Source of the DNA: Flexistipes sinusarabici DSM 4947
GTDB lineage: Bacteria > Chrysiogenota > Deferribacteres > Deferribacterales > Flexistipitaceae
Assembly: GCF_000218625.1 (NCBI RefSeq)
Contig: NC_015672.1
Coordinates: forward strand, 1,583,451 to 1,647,450
Length of the DNA stretch: 64,000 bases
Direction of reading: 5' to 3'
Part shown: in pieces, positions 54,536 to 63,628 of the stretch
Position numbering within the stretch: position 1 is the stretch's first letter
Layout: each line of letters starts with the position of its first letter
The notes under the pieces: generated by a model
The model's database searches: none
Seen by the model: the letters and a program-made list of their open reading frames with translations, nothing else
Told to the model about the DNA's origin: nothing
Program-made: the position numbers and the translations under genes

Positions 54536-55243
54536 TTATTGGACACCCAAATAAATATCTTTAATTTCAGGGTCATCAAGCAGCTCCTTAGATTCCCCTT
54601 CTTTTACAATACGTCCTGTATCCATTATATAGGCATAATGGGAATTTTCCAATGCCAATTGCACATCCTGCTCAATAAGCATAACAGTAGCCCCCCTTTC
54701 ATAAATCATACTGACAACATCAACGAGATTGTCAACTATAAGAGGCGCCAGCCCCAGAGACATCTCATCGATAAGAAGTATCTCAGGATCGCCCATAAGC
54801 CCTCTGGCAATGGCTGCCATCTGCTGCTCACCGCCGGAAAGACTTCCGGCTTTTTGTTTTTTACGCTCAGCCAAACGGGGGAAAAGTTCGTAAATTTCAT
54901 CCAAACTTTTCTGCAAATTTTTTCCCTTTCTTCTGGCGTATGCCCCCATTAAAAGATTTTCATCAACGGTTAATTCAGGAAACAAACGCCTGCCTTCCGG
55001 CACGTGAATAATACCTTTCTGAACAATATGATGAGAAGAACAGCCATCGATACGTTCGCCTTTGAATTGAATTTCACCACTTTTCGGCTTTATTACTCCA
55101 GAAATAGTCCTCAAAAGTGTTGTTTTACCGGCGCCATTTGATCCGACAATTGCAAGAATTTTGGGTTCGTCAATGGAGAAACTCAAATCCCACAAGACCT
55201 GTACGTCTCCATAACCGGCATTCAGATTTTTAACAGATAACAT
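54536..55243 (-). CDS. livF: Branched-chain amino-acid-type ABC transporter ATPase (LivF)
   Basis: 235 residues. Walker A GSNGAGKTT near 34; signature LSGGEQQM near 139; Walker B ILLIDEMSLGLAP near 160, with Asp-Glu-Met replacing the usual Asp-Glu-Pro. Length and the IHVPEGRRLFPELTVDENL stretch are LivF-specific. It is the second ATPase of the importer, 11 bases after livG. Confidence 0.93.
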   Translation of the reverse strand: MLSVKNLNAGYGDVQVLWDLSFSIDEPKILAIVGSNGAGKTTLLRTISGVIKPKSGEIQFKGERIDGCSSHHIVQKGIIHVPEGRRLFPELTVDENLLMGAYARRKGKNLQKSLDEIYELFPRLAERKKQKAGSLSGGEQQMAAIARGLMGDPEILLIDEMSLGLAPLIVDNLVDVVSMIYERGATVMLIEQDVQLALENSHYAYIMDTGRIVKEGESKELLDDPEIKDIYLGVQ

Positions 55244-55254
55244 TTACAAACCTC

Positions 55255-56010
55255 TCAAGATACCAACTGTTTATACCGCTTACCAAGGTAAGCCTTGATA
55301 ACCTCTTCATCATTAAGAACATCATCAGGCTCACCTTCAGCTATCTTTACACCGTGATGCAGAACAAATATTCTGTCCGAAATAGCTTTGATTGCTCTCA
55401 TAACATGCTCAATCACGATAATAGATATTCCTGTATCCCTGATTTTCTTTATGAGTTGAACAGCCGAATCGATTTCTTTGGGATTCAGCCCCGCCATAAC
55501 CTCGTCAAAAAGAACAACTTTAGGTCTTGCCGCCAGCGCTTTTGCAATCTCCAGCCGCTTTTTGGAGGCGATATTCAGCTGATCGGCACGTTGGTTTTTA
55601 AGATCACTCAAGCCCACAAAATCGGCAATCTCTTCCGCTTTTTCCTTTGATTCCCTGGAACTGTAAACCTTATCTTTGGAGCCGAACATTGCACCAACGG
55701 AAATATTTTCCAGCACAGACATACCCGGAAACGGTTTCACTATCTGATAGGTTCTTATAAGTCCGAGTCTTCCTATCTGATAAGGTTTCAATCCCTTGAT
55801 TGATCTGTCATTATAGATCACGTCACCGCTTGAAATTGACAACGCTCCGCTTATCATATTAACCAGCGTTGTTTTACCGGCTCCATTCGGACCTATTAGA
55901 CCCAGAATTTCACCTTCAAATAGTTTGAAGCTGACATTTTCATTGGCTCTTAAACCTTTAAAATCTTTGGTAAGCTCTTTTCCTTCAAGTACAACTTTTC
56001 TCTCAGCCAT
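55255..56010 (-). CDS. livG: Branched-chain amino-acid-type ABC transporter ATPase (LivG)
   Basis: 251 residues. Walker A GPNGAGKTT near 37; FKGLRAN and RTYQIVKPFPGMSVLENI are LivG marks. The signature region reads LNIASKKRLEIAKAL instead of LSxGxxRR, and Walker B is VVLFDEVMAGLNP; the altered signature is unusual but seen in related transporters. It starts 3 bases after livM. Confidence 0.92.
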   Translation of the reverse strand: MAERKVVLEGKELTKDFKGLRANENVSFKLFEGEILGLIGPNGAGKTTLVNMISGALSISSGDVIYNDRSIKGLKPYQIGRLGLIRTYQIVKPFPGMSVLENISVGAMFGSKDKVYSSRESKEKAEEIADFVGLSDLKNQRADQLNIASKKRLEIAKALAARPKVVLFDEVMAGLNPKEIDSAVQLIKKIRDTGISIIVIEHVMRAIKAISDRIFVLHHGVKIAEGEPDDVLNDEEVIKAYLGKRYKQLVS

Positions 56011-56013
56011 AAT

Positions 56014-56994
56014 TCACACTCTGTTCTTTCTTATATTTTCGAGAAAATAACTCAAGCCTAACTTCTTTCTTGCTGTAAGAATATCCATAATCCCTTTGGG
56101 CGCAAATATCACAGCCAATATAATAATAGTTCCGAAAAATATAGTATGTATAACAAGAAAATGTTCGGAAAGGTAATTGGCAATAAGCTCAATAGAAACT
56201 GCTCCTATTACAGGGCCAAACAAGCTTCCAACACCACCGAAAACCGCCATAACAATCATCTTGACCGTTTTTGTAACAATAAAAACAGGCTCAGGTTTAA
56301 TAAAACCCTGCTGGTAAGCGTATATACTTCCGGCCATTCCGGTAAAAAGGCCGCTTAAACCGAAAGAAATGCTTTTAAAGATAGTAGTATTAATACCTAT
56401 GGAGTCAGCTGCGTCTTCATCTTCCCTGATTGCAACAAATCCGTATCCGAGTTTCGTATTAAGTATAAAATACATAATTACCAACAGCAGCAATAAAATT
56501 CCCAAAGCATTAAAGTAAAAAAACATATATGATGCATCTATACCCATCTCAGGCATAGGTAGATACATCCCTGAATTTCCTTCGGTTAAACCAAGGTTCT
56601 GAACCAGAGCTTTCGTCGCCTCAGCCAGGCCAAGTGTTGCAATGGCAAAATAGTGTCCCTTTAATCTTAATATGGGAAAGCCTATTGCAAAACCATAAAG
56701 TCCGGCTATCAGTCCGCTTAAAATAAGTGCAGGATAAAATCCCAGACCAGCTTTTGACATTAAAACTGCCGTAGCATATGCTCCCACACCGAAGAAAACA
56801 ATATTTCCGAATGATGCATAGCCTGTATAACCGCCAATAATATTCCAGCTGCTGGCAAGGATTGCAAATATTACTATATCCGTTGCAAACCTTATGGCAA
56901 AATTACCCGCAGTAAAAGGTACAAGCACACCGATTATTATAATTAGAGCAAATCCTAATAACGTTCCCTTCATAATATCAATCCTTTTTACCAA
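56014..56994 (-). CDS. livM: Branched-chain amino-acid-type ABC transporter permease (LivM)
   Basis: 326 residues with about nine membrane segments. GYTGYASFGNIVFFGVGAYATAVL (about 51-74) and the cytoplasmic coupling loop IREDEDAADSIGIN near 190 mark the LivM type. It forms the pore with LivH and overlaps its gene by 17 bases. Confidence 0.93.
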   Translation of the reverse strand: MVKRIDIMKGTLLGFALIIIIGVLVPFTAGNFAIRFATDIVIFAILASSWNIIGGYTGYASFGNIVFFGVGAYATAVLMSKAGLGFYPALILSGLIAGLYGFAIGFPILRLKGHYFAIATLGLAEATKALVQNLGLTEGNSGMYLPMPEMGIDASYMFFYFNALGILLLLLVIMYFILNTKLGYGFVAIREDEDAADSIGINTTIFKSISFGLSGLFTGMAGSIYAYQQGFIKPEPVFIVTKTVKMIVMAVFGGVGSLFGPVIGAVSIELIANYLSEHFLVIHTIFFGTIIILAVIFAPKGIMDILTARKKLGLSYFLENIRKNRV

Positions 56995-57835
56995 GAATAC
57001 CGTTTGGTTTGAATATTAAAACAAGTACCAGTATTGTAAAACTGATTAGGTTTTCATAAGTTGAACCGAACCAGTTTGTTCCCAGTGACTCCACAATCCC
57101 CAGGGACAGTCCACCCACCAAAGGTCCCATCATAGTTCCCAGTCCGCCAATTATGGTGACAACGAAGGATTTTAACGTAAGATGACCACCCATTGTCGGA
57201 CTTATTGGGAAAATTACCGCCCATAACGTTCCGGCTGCTGCCGCCACTGCAGTTCCAATGCCAAATGTGATCGAATATATTTTCCCAACATTGACACCAT
57301 TGAGTCTTGCAGCTTCCAGGTCCTGTGCAGTACTCCTTATTGCCCTCCCCAGCCATGTTTTGTTCATAATTATAAAAAGAATTATTGATACAGCAACCGC
57401 CAGTAAAAAGGCAAAAAGCCTGACTGTCGGGATAACAGCACCCAATATCTCAATATTTGCTCCGCCATATGATACCTGCACACTTCTCACATCAGCAGTC
57501 CAGAAAAGCAGAGCAAGATTGTTAATAAGAATTTCTATACCAAACGCAAGCAAAAGGGTGATAAACAAGCTGGCACCTATAACAAAATTGATAATAAATT
57601 TCTGGATAAAAAAACCGAGAAAAAATATTAAAACCATTGAAAACAGTATACTTACAAAAGGATCCATTCCGTAGAGTGTAAAAAACCAATAGGTGGTATA
57701 GGCACCCAGCATAATAAAAGAGCCATGCGCAATGTTAATTATATTCATAACTCCCCAAATCAGCGACATTCCCATAGCCATCAGCGCATACAGACCACCT
57801 TTGAGAATACCGTTTATGAGTATCTGAGTAAGCAT
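56978..57835 (-). CDS. livH: Branched-chain amino-acid-type ABC transporter permease (LivH)
   Basis: 285 residues, about eight membrane segments. ALMAMGMSLIWGVMNIINIAHGSFIMLGAY near residue 20 and GRAIRSTAQDLEAARLNGVNVGKIY near 165-190 (coupling loop) are LivH-specific. It follows the binding-protein gene after a 67-base gap that holds a hairpin. Confidence 0.93.
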   Translation of the reverse strand: MLTQILINGILKGGLYALMAMGMSLIWGVMNIINIAHGSFIMLGAYTTYWFFTLYGMDPFVSILFSMVLIFFLGFFIQKFIINFVIGASLFITLLLAFGIEILINNLALLFWTADVRSVQVSYGGANIEILGAVIPTVRLFAFLLAVAVSIILFIIMNKTWLGRAIRSTAQDLEAARLNGVNVGKIYSITFGIGTAVAAAAGTLWAVIFPISPTMGGHLTLKSFVVTIIGGLGTMMGPLVGGLSLGIVESLGTNWFGSTYENLISFTILVLVLIFKPNGILGKKD

Positions 57836-57863
57836 ATTCTTCTCCGATTAAAAAATAAAATAA

Positions 57864-57890
57864 GATACCCCGATTACAAGTCGGGGTATC
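57864..57890 (-). terminator. Hairpin between binding-protein gene and livH
   Basis: GATACCCCGA / TCGGGGTATC, perfect 10-base arms with a 7-base loop. On the minus strand it is followed by TTATTTTATTTTTTAA. Probably a partial terminator or 3'-end stabiliser that lets the binding protein be made in excess of the membrane parts. Confidence 0.7.
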
Positions 57891-57902
57891 AGAAGTTAAT
57901 GT

Positions 57903-59108
57903 TTATCTTTCATCCCAGCCGGGCATCGGATAAACAGCATCATACCCGCTTGCCGGATACACCTGTCTAACCTTGCCGTCCAGGATCTGTAAAACAACAC
58001 TTGAGCCTATAATTTGACCGTTGTCCATAAAACCAACCGGTCCGTATATCGTTTTCAGACCTGAAGTTTCGGCAATTGCATCCCTTACCTTTTGCGGATC
58101 CAAGGAGTCTGCCCTTTCAATAGCATCTTTGAAAACCGCAATTGCGGCAATACCTGCTGCATTATGATAATCGGGGTCATAACCGAATTTATCTGTGAAT
58201 TGTTTAACGAAAGCCTGTGTGTTCTCAAACAGGTAACCTTCAAAATTCATCTCAGTTGACCAGGAAGCAACACCGTATATATAGTTTGCATCCTTGCCCA
58301 GAGCTTTTCTGAAATCGGCTTCAGACGGTCCGACAGTCAAACTGAGTAGATTCGGTGAAAAATCCAGCTCTTTTGACTGCTGCACAAAATTGATCGCCTC
58401 TTCAGTGTGGCCTGCAACAAGCGTGGCCTCAGCTCCGGCTTTTTTGGCCTTTGTAATTGCTGAAGTAAAATCGGAAGCTCCTTCCGAATATTTTTCGTAT
58501 ACCACAACATCAAAACCCATCTCTTCAGCAGCAGCCTTTGCTCCTTCACCAACGCTCACATCAAACTTGTCATCAGCATAAAGAATGGCAACTTTTTCAG
58601 GTTTTGGCTTTTGTTTGGTCAAAAATTCCAAGGTTGACCTGAAATAGTCTCCCGCTCTTGGAAGCATCCCAAAAATATATTCATTGCCTTTGTTAAAAAT
58701 TTTACTGGATGCACCACCGGCCTCAATCATAGGGATACGGTACCTTCTGGCAACAATGCTGTTTGGAATAGTGATACCACTGCTGTAGGGACCCAATAAA
58801 AAGTCAACCTTATCTACGGTTATAAGCTTTTCAACCAATCTGGCACTTTCTGTAGGCTCACTTTTATCATCGTAAAATACCAATTCAAACTTGTAATTCT
58901 TGCCGTTCACATTAACTCCACCCATTTCATTAACCTTATTTACGGCAAATTTGTAAGAATCCACGTAAAGTTTACCTGTTCTGCTCTTTGCACCTGTAAA
59001 AGAAATAGCACTTCCCAACTTAATGACATTCTCAGCATAAGCGGTAAAGCTGAATGCAAAAACAAGCAAAAAACTTGCAAGCATCAAAAATAACTTTCTG
59101 TAAAACAT
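57903..59108 (-). CDS. livK: Amino-acid ABC transporter substrate-binding protein (LivK-like)
   Basis: 401 residues with a Sec signal peptide (MFYRKLFLMLASFLLVFAFSFTAYA, cleavage after AYA). The periplasmic binding fold begins NVIKLGSAISFTGAKSRTGKLYVDSYKFAVNKVNEMGG and shows VDFLLGPYSSGITIPNSIVARRYRIPMIEAGGASS. Ligand is not readable; a branched-chain amino acid, amide or urea is possible. The start at 59108 is chosen because GGGAGG lies 5 bases upstream; the longer frame to 59165 is not supported. First gene of the operon. Confidence 0.9.
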   Translation of the reverse strand: MFYRKLFLMLASFLLVFAFSFTAYAENVIKLGSAISFTGAKSRTGKLYVDSYKFAVNKVNEMGGVNVNGKNYKFELVFYDDKSEPTESARLVEKLITVDKVDFLLGPYSSGITIPNSIVARRYRIPMIEAGGASSKIFNKGNEYIFGMLPRAGDYFRSTLEFLTKQKPKPEKVAILYADDKFDVSVGEGAKAAAEEMGFDVVVYEKYSEGASDFTSAITKAKKAGAEATLVAGHTEEAINFVQQSKELDFSPNLLSLTVGPSEADFRKALGKDANYIYGVASWSTEMNFEGYLFENTQAFVKQFTDKFGYDPDYHNAAGIAAIAVFKDAIERADSLDPQKVRDAIAETSGLKTIYGPVGFMDNGQIIGSSVVLQILDGKVRQVYPASGYDAVYPMPGWDER

Positions 59109-59138
59109 ACATACCTCCCTGTACATATTTCTTATAAT

Positions 59139-59165
59139 ATTATAAGGAAATTCAAAACATTTCAA
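59139..59165 (-). promoter_or_regulatory. Candidate promoter of the liv operon
   Basis: Minus strand: perfect TATAAT (59144-59139) with TTGAAA 15 bases upstream (59165-59160). The spacing is short; alternative -10 TAATAT gives 17 bases. Confidence 0.4.
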
Positions 59166-59352
59166 TAGACAAATGTTTGATATATCTCATAGTTTCTGTC
59201 TATATAACATTAAAGTCAGGCAATACGAGCCTGAAAAGCTGAATCTGTAATATTTACAACAACAAAATTACGCAGCATATTATTAAAAGGTGTTATTTTT
59301 ACAGACATATAAAAAATAAGAGAACAAATAGCACGATCAATGTTTATAATTT
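59166..59352. other. Gap between the liv promoter and repeat copy B
   Basis: The remainder of the 59109-59520 gap, AT-rich. Apart from the promoter and copy B nothing is recognised. Confidence 0.4.
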
Positions 59353-59484
59353 GAGTCCTTTGAATAAGTACCCCACCCAACCTCCCCTAATATAGGGGAA
59401 GAGCTTTATCTCCCCTCCTATTAAAGAGTTAGGAGGGGATTAAGGGGTGGCAAAATTTATAAGAATACATTATTCAAGGGTCTT
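59353..59484. repeat. Small repeat element, copy B (132 bases)
   Basis: Inverted ends GAGTCCTTTGAATAA (59353-59367) and TTATTCAAGGGTCTT (59470-59484) match at 12 of 15 positions. Hairpin 1 CCCCTA/TAGGGG (59384-59389 and 59393-59398); hairpin 2 CCCCTCCT/AGGAGGGG (59412-59419 and 59431-59438). Family member of copies A, C and D. The best defined copy. Confidence 0.65.
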
Positions 59485-59520
59485 AATTTGTTTAAAAAAG
59501 GGAAATGACCAATAAGAAAA

Positions 59521-60606
59521 TCACTGGCCTGCTGTACTTTTGTGAGCGTCTTCTTCGATAATCTGATTGATCCACACCTTGATAATCACATGTATAAGTG
59601 TGGCCAAGGGGATAGCAAAAAACAATCCCCATACTCCCCATACACCGCCGAAAACAAGAATAGCAACTATAATGGCAATTGGGTGAATATGCACAACCCC
59701 TGCGAGAAGAAGAGGAGCAAGAAGATTACCGTCAATCAATTGAATAATTGAGTATGCTATTATTATATACAAAAATTGAGATGTAAGCCCCCACTGGAAC
59801 AACGCAATTATAATAATGGGGATATATAAAACAGCTGCCCCAATATACGGGATAATGCAGGAAAGACCCACAAATACGGATAAAAGCATGGCAAACTCAA
59901 CCTGCATAGTCGAAAAAACGACATAAGTACCGAACCACAAAATAACGACTTCAATCATTTTACCGCGTACATATCTTGATATCTGAACATTGACATCTTT
60001 CCACACCTGGGCCGCCAAACCGGAATTGTCCGGAAGGTAACTTGTGAACCATCCGATAATCCTATTCTTATCTTTGAGGAAAAAGAATACAAGGATCGGG
60101 ACCAGAATCATATAAACAATAATTCCGACAAAACTTCTGAAAGAAGAAAGCGAATAAGAAAGCAGCTTCCGTCCGTATTCACTTGCCAACTGAACAAGAT
60201 AGTCACTTAACTGAGCGATTTGGCCTTCGGATATAATGTCAGGATACTTCTGCAGCAATTTTGTAACTTCGCTCTGAACTGAACGTATCATAGCAGGCAG
60301 CTGCTGTATCAACTGCATGACTTCCCTGGTAAGATTTGGGAGAAGAATCAGAATTATTAATAAGAAACACGTCATGAAAAAAATAAAGACAAAGATAACA
60401 GCCATAAGTCGTGGAACTTTCATCCTTTCAAAAAAAACAACAAAACTTTCAAGCAGATATGCTATAACTACAGCTGCTATTACAGGGGCAAGATATTCTC
60501 CCAGAAAAACAACAAATAATAAGCCAAGCAGAAGTATTACAATCAAAACGATTATCTGAGGATCGGAAAAATATTTTTTGTACCACTGCCTGAACATATC
60601 TCTCAT
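59521..60606 (-). CDS. AI-2E family transporter (PerM-like membrane protein)
   Basis: 361 residues with about eight membrane segments: two pairs near the start, a large soluble middle loop (about 85-165), and a late hairpin group ending VGVWGLFFAIPLATLIHVIIKVWINQI. Conserved GLSCIIPYIGAAVLYIPIIIIALFQWG and GGVWGVWGLFFAIPLA are family blocks. Members export signalling or other small molecules or exchange ions; the actual cargo is not known here. The ATG at 60606 has AAGGAG 5 bases upstream and is preferred to 60651. Confidence 0.88.
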   Translation of the reverse strand: MRDMFRQWYKKYFSDPQIIVLIVILLLGLLFVVFLGEYLAPVIAAVVIAYLLESFVVFFERMKVPRLMAVIFVFIFFMTCFLLIILILLPNLTREVMQLIQQLPAMIRSVQSEVTKLLQKYPDIISEGQIAQLSDYLVQLASEYGRKLLSYSLSSFRSFVGIIVYMILVPILVFFFLKDKNRIIGWFTSYLPDNSGLAAQVWKDVNVQISRYVRGKMIEVVILWFGTYVVFSTMQVEFAMLLSVFVGLSCIIPYIGAAVLYIPIIIIALFQWGLTSQFLYIIIAYSIIQLIDGNLLAPLLLAGVVHIHPIAIIVAILVFGGVWGVWGLFFAIPLATLIHVIIKVWINQIIEEDAHKSTAGQ

Positions 60607-60679
60607 ATTCACTCCTTTAAGAATTTTACTGTAAATATCAGAACAATACAAGAAAAGAAGTTGTCAAATATTTCAGATA

Positions 60680-60815
60680 GATAGTAAAATGGTGAGATAG
60701 GGAATTGGTGCTAAGTGTTAAGTGCTAAGTCACGCTGAACGTTGAACTTACTACATTACGCATTACTCATTACGCATCACGGTATTAAGCATTACGTCAG
60801 ACCTTAAACCTTGTT
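60680..60815. repeat. Composite word tract 4 (inverted orientation)
   Basis: GGTGAGATAGGGAAT, GGTGCTAAGTGTTAAGTGCTAAGT, CACGCTGAACGTTGAAC and ACATTACGCATTACTCATTACGCATCACG in pieces, then CCTTAAACCTTG. Read on the minus strand the words come in the same order as in tract 1. Confidence 0.6.
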
Positions 60816-60876
60816 TACATATCATATAGCTTATGTTAAAAATAAAACATGAGTTGATATAAAAAAGGAGGTCGAT

Positions 60877-61866
60877 ATGAAAGCTGTATTATTGGATGAT
60901 TTCGGGGGTCCTGATGTACTATACGTTGGCGAGGCTGAAAAACCGGCACCAAAAGATAATCAGGTCCTGATAAAAGTCAAAGCTACGTCAATAAACGGAC
61001 CGGATGTGGCCCAAAGAGAAGGCAAATACCCTCCTCCTCCGGGAGAATCAGAAATACTTGGTGTTGAGGTGGCCGGTGTAATTGAAGAAGTGGGAAGCAA
61101 TGTAAAAGGCTGGAACATCGGTGATAACGTAATGACACTTGTTGGAGGCGGCGGCTATGCAGAATATGCCGTGGCGTATGCAAACCACCTGATAAAAATA
61201 CCGGAAAATTTAAGTTTCGAGGAAGCAGCCTGCATTTGCGAATCCTACATAACAGCATACTCCAATGTATTCATGTTCGGTAAACTGCAGGATAATCAAT
61301 ATGCTATCCTCCACGGCGGAGGAGGAGGCGTTAATACTGCCGCTATTCAGATATGTAAAGCTTTGGTACCGAATACAAAACTTATTGTTACTTCTCCCCC
61401 TGAAAAAATGGAAAAAATCAAAGAATTGGGCGTTGACCTGGTGATTAATTACAAAGAAACTCCCGATTTTTCCAAAATGGTCAAGGAATACACCAATAAA
61501 CGCGGAGTTGATGTCATACTTGACTGCATAGGAGCTGCCTATTTGGAACCTAATATTAAATCACTTACGTACACCGGCCGTCTTGTTGTTATAGGGGTGC
61601 TCAGCGGAATCAAAGCCGAGCTGAACCTTGCACTTCTTATGGTTAAAAGACAGCAGATTATAGGCTCTGTATTGAGGTCAAGACCCATTGAGGAAAAAGC
61701 CGAAATTGTAAAAAGTTTCACAGATAACGTAATACCAAAAGTTGCCGACGGCTCAGTTAAACCCATTATCCATAAAATATTTTCTATTGATGATGTGGCA
61801 AAAGCCCACAAAACTATGGCTGAGGATACACACTTCGGCAAAATTGTAATGAAAATATCCGATTAG
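60877..61866 (+). CDS. NAD(P)H:quinone oxidoreductase, zinc-free alcohol-dehydrogenase family
   Basis: 329 residues. MKAVLLDDFGGPDVLYVGEAEKP start, GVEVAGVIEEVGSNV near 67, and Rossmann motif LHGGGGGVNTAAIQICK near 146 with the GVDLVINYKETPDF strand near 188. The structural and catalytic zinc Cys of alcohol dehydrogenases are absent, as in quinone oxidoreductases (QOR, PIG3-like). It would reduce quinones or enones with NADPH. AAAGGAGG lies 6 bases before the ATG. Transcribed singly. Confidence 0.88.
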   Translation: MKAVLLDDFGGPDVLYVGEAEKPAPKDNQVLIKVKATSINGPDVAQREGKYPPPPGESEILGVEVAGVIEEVGSNVKGWNIGDNVMTLVGGGGYAEYAVAYANHLIKIPENLSFEEAACICESYITAYSNVFMFGKLQDNQYAILHGGGGGVNTAAIQICKALVPNTKLIVTSPPEKMEKIKELGVDLVINYKETPDFSKMVKEYTNKRGVDVILDCIGAAYLEPNIKSLTYTGRLVVIGVLSGIKAELNLALLMVKRQQIIGSVLRSRPIEEKAEIVKSFTDNVIPKVADGSVKPIIHKIFSIDDVAKAHKTMAEDTHFGKIVMKISD

Positions 61867-61869
61867 CAT

Positions 61870-61899
61870 AAAGAAGGGTGCTGCCCGGCACCCTTCTTT
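61870..61899. terminator. Bidirectional terminator after the quinone oxidoreductase gene
   Basis: AAAGAAGGGTGC / GCACCCTTCTTT, 12 perfect base pairs, 6-base loop. A and T runs flank the stem, so it can end both this transcript and the convergent kinase gene. Confidence 0.85.
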
Positions 61900-62746
61900 A
61901 TAAAGGGATACGGATATCAGTTTTATGAAGCGTTATAATATTACTTTCACTGTCAGGAAAAAATAATTCACCATCCATCTGGCAGTATTCGGTGCCGGAA
62001 ACTTTAAGCTTGTCTGTAAACAGCTGTTTGCCTGAAAAAATGCTCCCCATGAAAACAGGGCTAAATGACTTCAGCACCGAAAATCGGGAGGAAGACTCAA
62101 CAAAACTTACACCGAAATAACCGTAATGAAAGTCTTTAAACAGTGAAAATCCACCCGCATAACATTTGCCGAGAGAAACAATAATGTGGTATGCAGTGTA
62201 TGCTTTCGAATTGCAATAAAAAGTTAATTTTTTAAAATCAGCCTTTTTCAGCATTGATAGAGCCGCTGCAACATACGCAAATTTGCCCGTCCTCTTTTTG
62301 AGATCTAAATTAATATTACGAACCGTTGCAGCATCGAATCCAAATCCCAGCATCTGCAGAAAATATCTTCCACCCATCTTTCCGAGAATAAGTTTTTTAT
62401 CTGAATATAAATCCACTGAACGTAATGCATGTAAGGGGTTGTTAGAAAGTCCAAGCTCTCTGCAGAACACATTGGCTGTGCCGAATGGAAGAGGCAGTAA
62501 AAGGCATCTGTGATCATACAGCCCGTTTACAATTTCATTCAGCAAACCGTCTCCGCCGGCGGCAATAATTAAGTCTGCATCGGTTTCAGATACAATAACC
62601 TCTGCATGTCCGGCATACTTCGTATATTTTATTTCAATATTGCCGAATTTTTCTTTTACTTTATCTGTTACTTTATAAAACAAATGCTCCCGGAAAGAAC
62701 CGCTCTTCGGGTTAGCAATTATCAGTACTTTATTGACACCGTCCAT
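61898..62746 (-). CDS. Diacylglycerol kinase-family lipid kinase
   Basis: 282 residues. Starts VLIIANPKSGS; GGDGLLNEIVNGL near residue 68 is the nucleotide-binding GGDG motif; LPFGTANVFCREL near 92; C-terminal beta-sandwich with GGFSLFKDFHYGYFGVS. Relatives of DgkB/YegS phosphorylate diacylglycerol or other lipids. ATG 62746 is preferred with AGGG 8 bases upstream; the TTG at 62764 is rejected. Converges with the quinone oxidoreductase gene. Confidence 0.85.
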   Translation of the reverse strand: MDGVNKVLIIANPKSGSFREHLFYKVTDKVKEKFGNIEIKYTKYAGHAEVIVSETDADLIIAAGGDGLLNEIVNGLYDHRCLLLPLPFGTANVFCRELGLSNNPLHALRSVDLYSDKKLILGKMGGRYFLQMLGFGFDAATVRNINLDLKKRTGKFAYVAAALSMLKKADFKKLTFYCNSKAYTAYHIIVSLGKCYAGGFSLFKDFHYGYFGVSFVESSSRFSVLKSFSPVFMGSIFSGKQLFTDKLKVSGTEYCQMDGELFFPDSESNIITLHKTDIRIPL

Positions 62747-62924
62747 ATCAATTACCCTAAACAATATTTATGATTGTTCCAATGCAAATAATACTTTAAT
62801 ACTTTTGAATCAGCTAAGAAACTCTGCTGAATCACCGCTTGCCATATAAGTTAACCCTGTGAATATCAGCCTGGCGGATTGCCTGCGTATCCAATAAGGA
62901 CAACTTTTTAAACAACCTTAACAA

Positions 62925-62985
62925 CATCAACCACCTCAAATACTTCCCATCACGCCTCACGCATTACGAGTCACGCTGTTTATCA
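62925..62985. repeat. Composite word tract 5 (remnant)
   Basis: AACATCAACCACCTCAAATACTTCC followed by CATCACGCCTCACGCATTACGAGTCACG in pieces; the GTAATGCGTGATG word in inverted form. The 62747-62995 gap otherwise holds nothing recognised. Confidence 0.5.
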
Positions 62986-62995
62986 CCGTACTCTT

Positions 62996-63622
62996 TTAAT
63001 TTTTACCATTTTTGCTTTTCAACCAATACATGGGATTTACAAATTTAGGCAGAAGCATCGGAACATTTTCCGCATATTTTTTATACTGTTCATCAAAAAT
63101 TATTTTTAATTTTCTTTCTTCATTGATACTTCCTAAAATAAAATAAAGGGAAAAAACAACATTAAGTATCAAATCCTTTACAAAAAGAGGTCTTGACCAT
63201 AACAGTACAATACCGGTGAAATAATAGGGATGTCTTACATATCTTAAAGCGCCGTGACTGGTGAGCTCTTTGTGCACTTCAAAATGCTCAACTCCTGAAC
63301 CCAAGTGTTTTTTTATCTGTTTTATACCAAAAAATGACATATTGTCATAAGATTTGGCAGAATATAAACCAAAAAGCAGAGCAGAAATAAAAACCACCAG
63401 AAGTATCTCTTTTACCGGTGAGGCTGGGGTGAAGAAAGGCGTATCGGGTAGTTTAAAATAAAAAAAGACCATGGGAAACAGTAAAATCACCGACTGGAAA
63501 ACGTAAAATGCCCTGTACCACCATTTATCGTAGATATCTTTCAATATAAAGGGATCCGCCAGAAGGCTGTGAATTAGGCAGTAAAACACTATATACGTGG
63601 CAAATATCAGATAATTTTCCAT
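62996..63622 (-). CDS. Isoprenylcysteine carboxyl methyltransferase-like membrane protein
   Basis: 208 residues, four or five membrane segments. The C-terminal block HGALRYVRHPYYFTGIVLLWSRPL...EERKLKIIFDEQYKKYAENVPMLLPKF is the ICMT/PEMT-type methyltransferase signature (RHP, then EE and Y). It probably methylates a lipid or membrane-near substrate with SAM; NnrU-like proteins are also similar. It begins 6 bases after mqnD and is co-transcribed. Confidence 0.78.
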   Translation of the reverse strand: MENYLIFATYIVFYCLIHSLLADPFILKDIYDKWWYRAFYVFQSVILLFPMVFFYFKLPDTPFFTPASPVKEILLVVFISALLFGLYSAKSYDNMSFFGIKQIKKHLGSGVEHFEVHKELTSHGALRYVRHPYYFTGIVLLWSRPLFVKDLILNVVFSLYFILGSINEERKLKIIFDEQYKKYAENVPMLLPKFVNPMYWLKSKNGKN

Positions 63623-63628
63623 ATCAGG

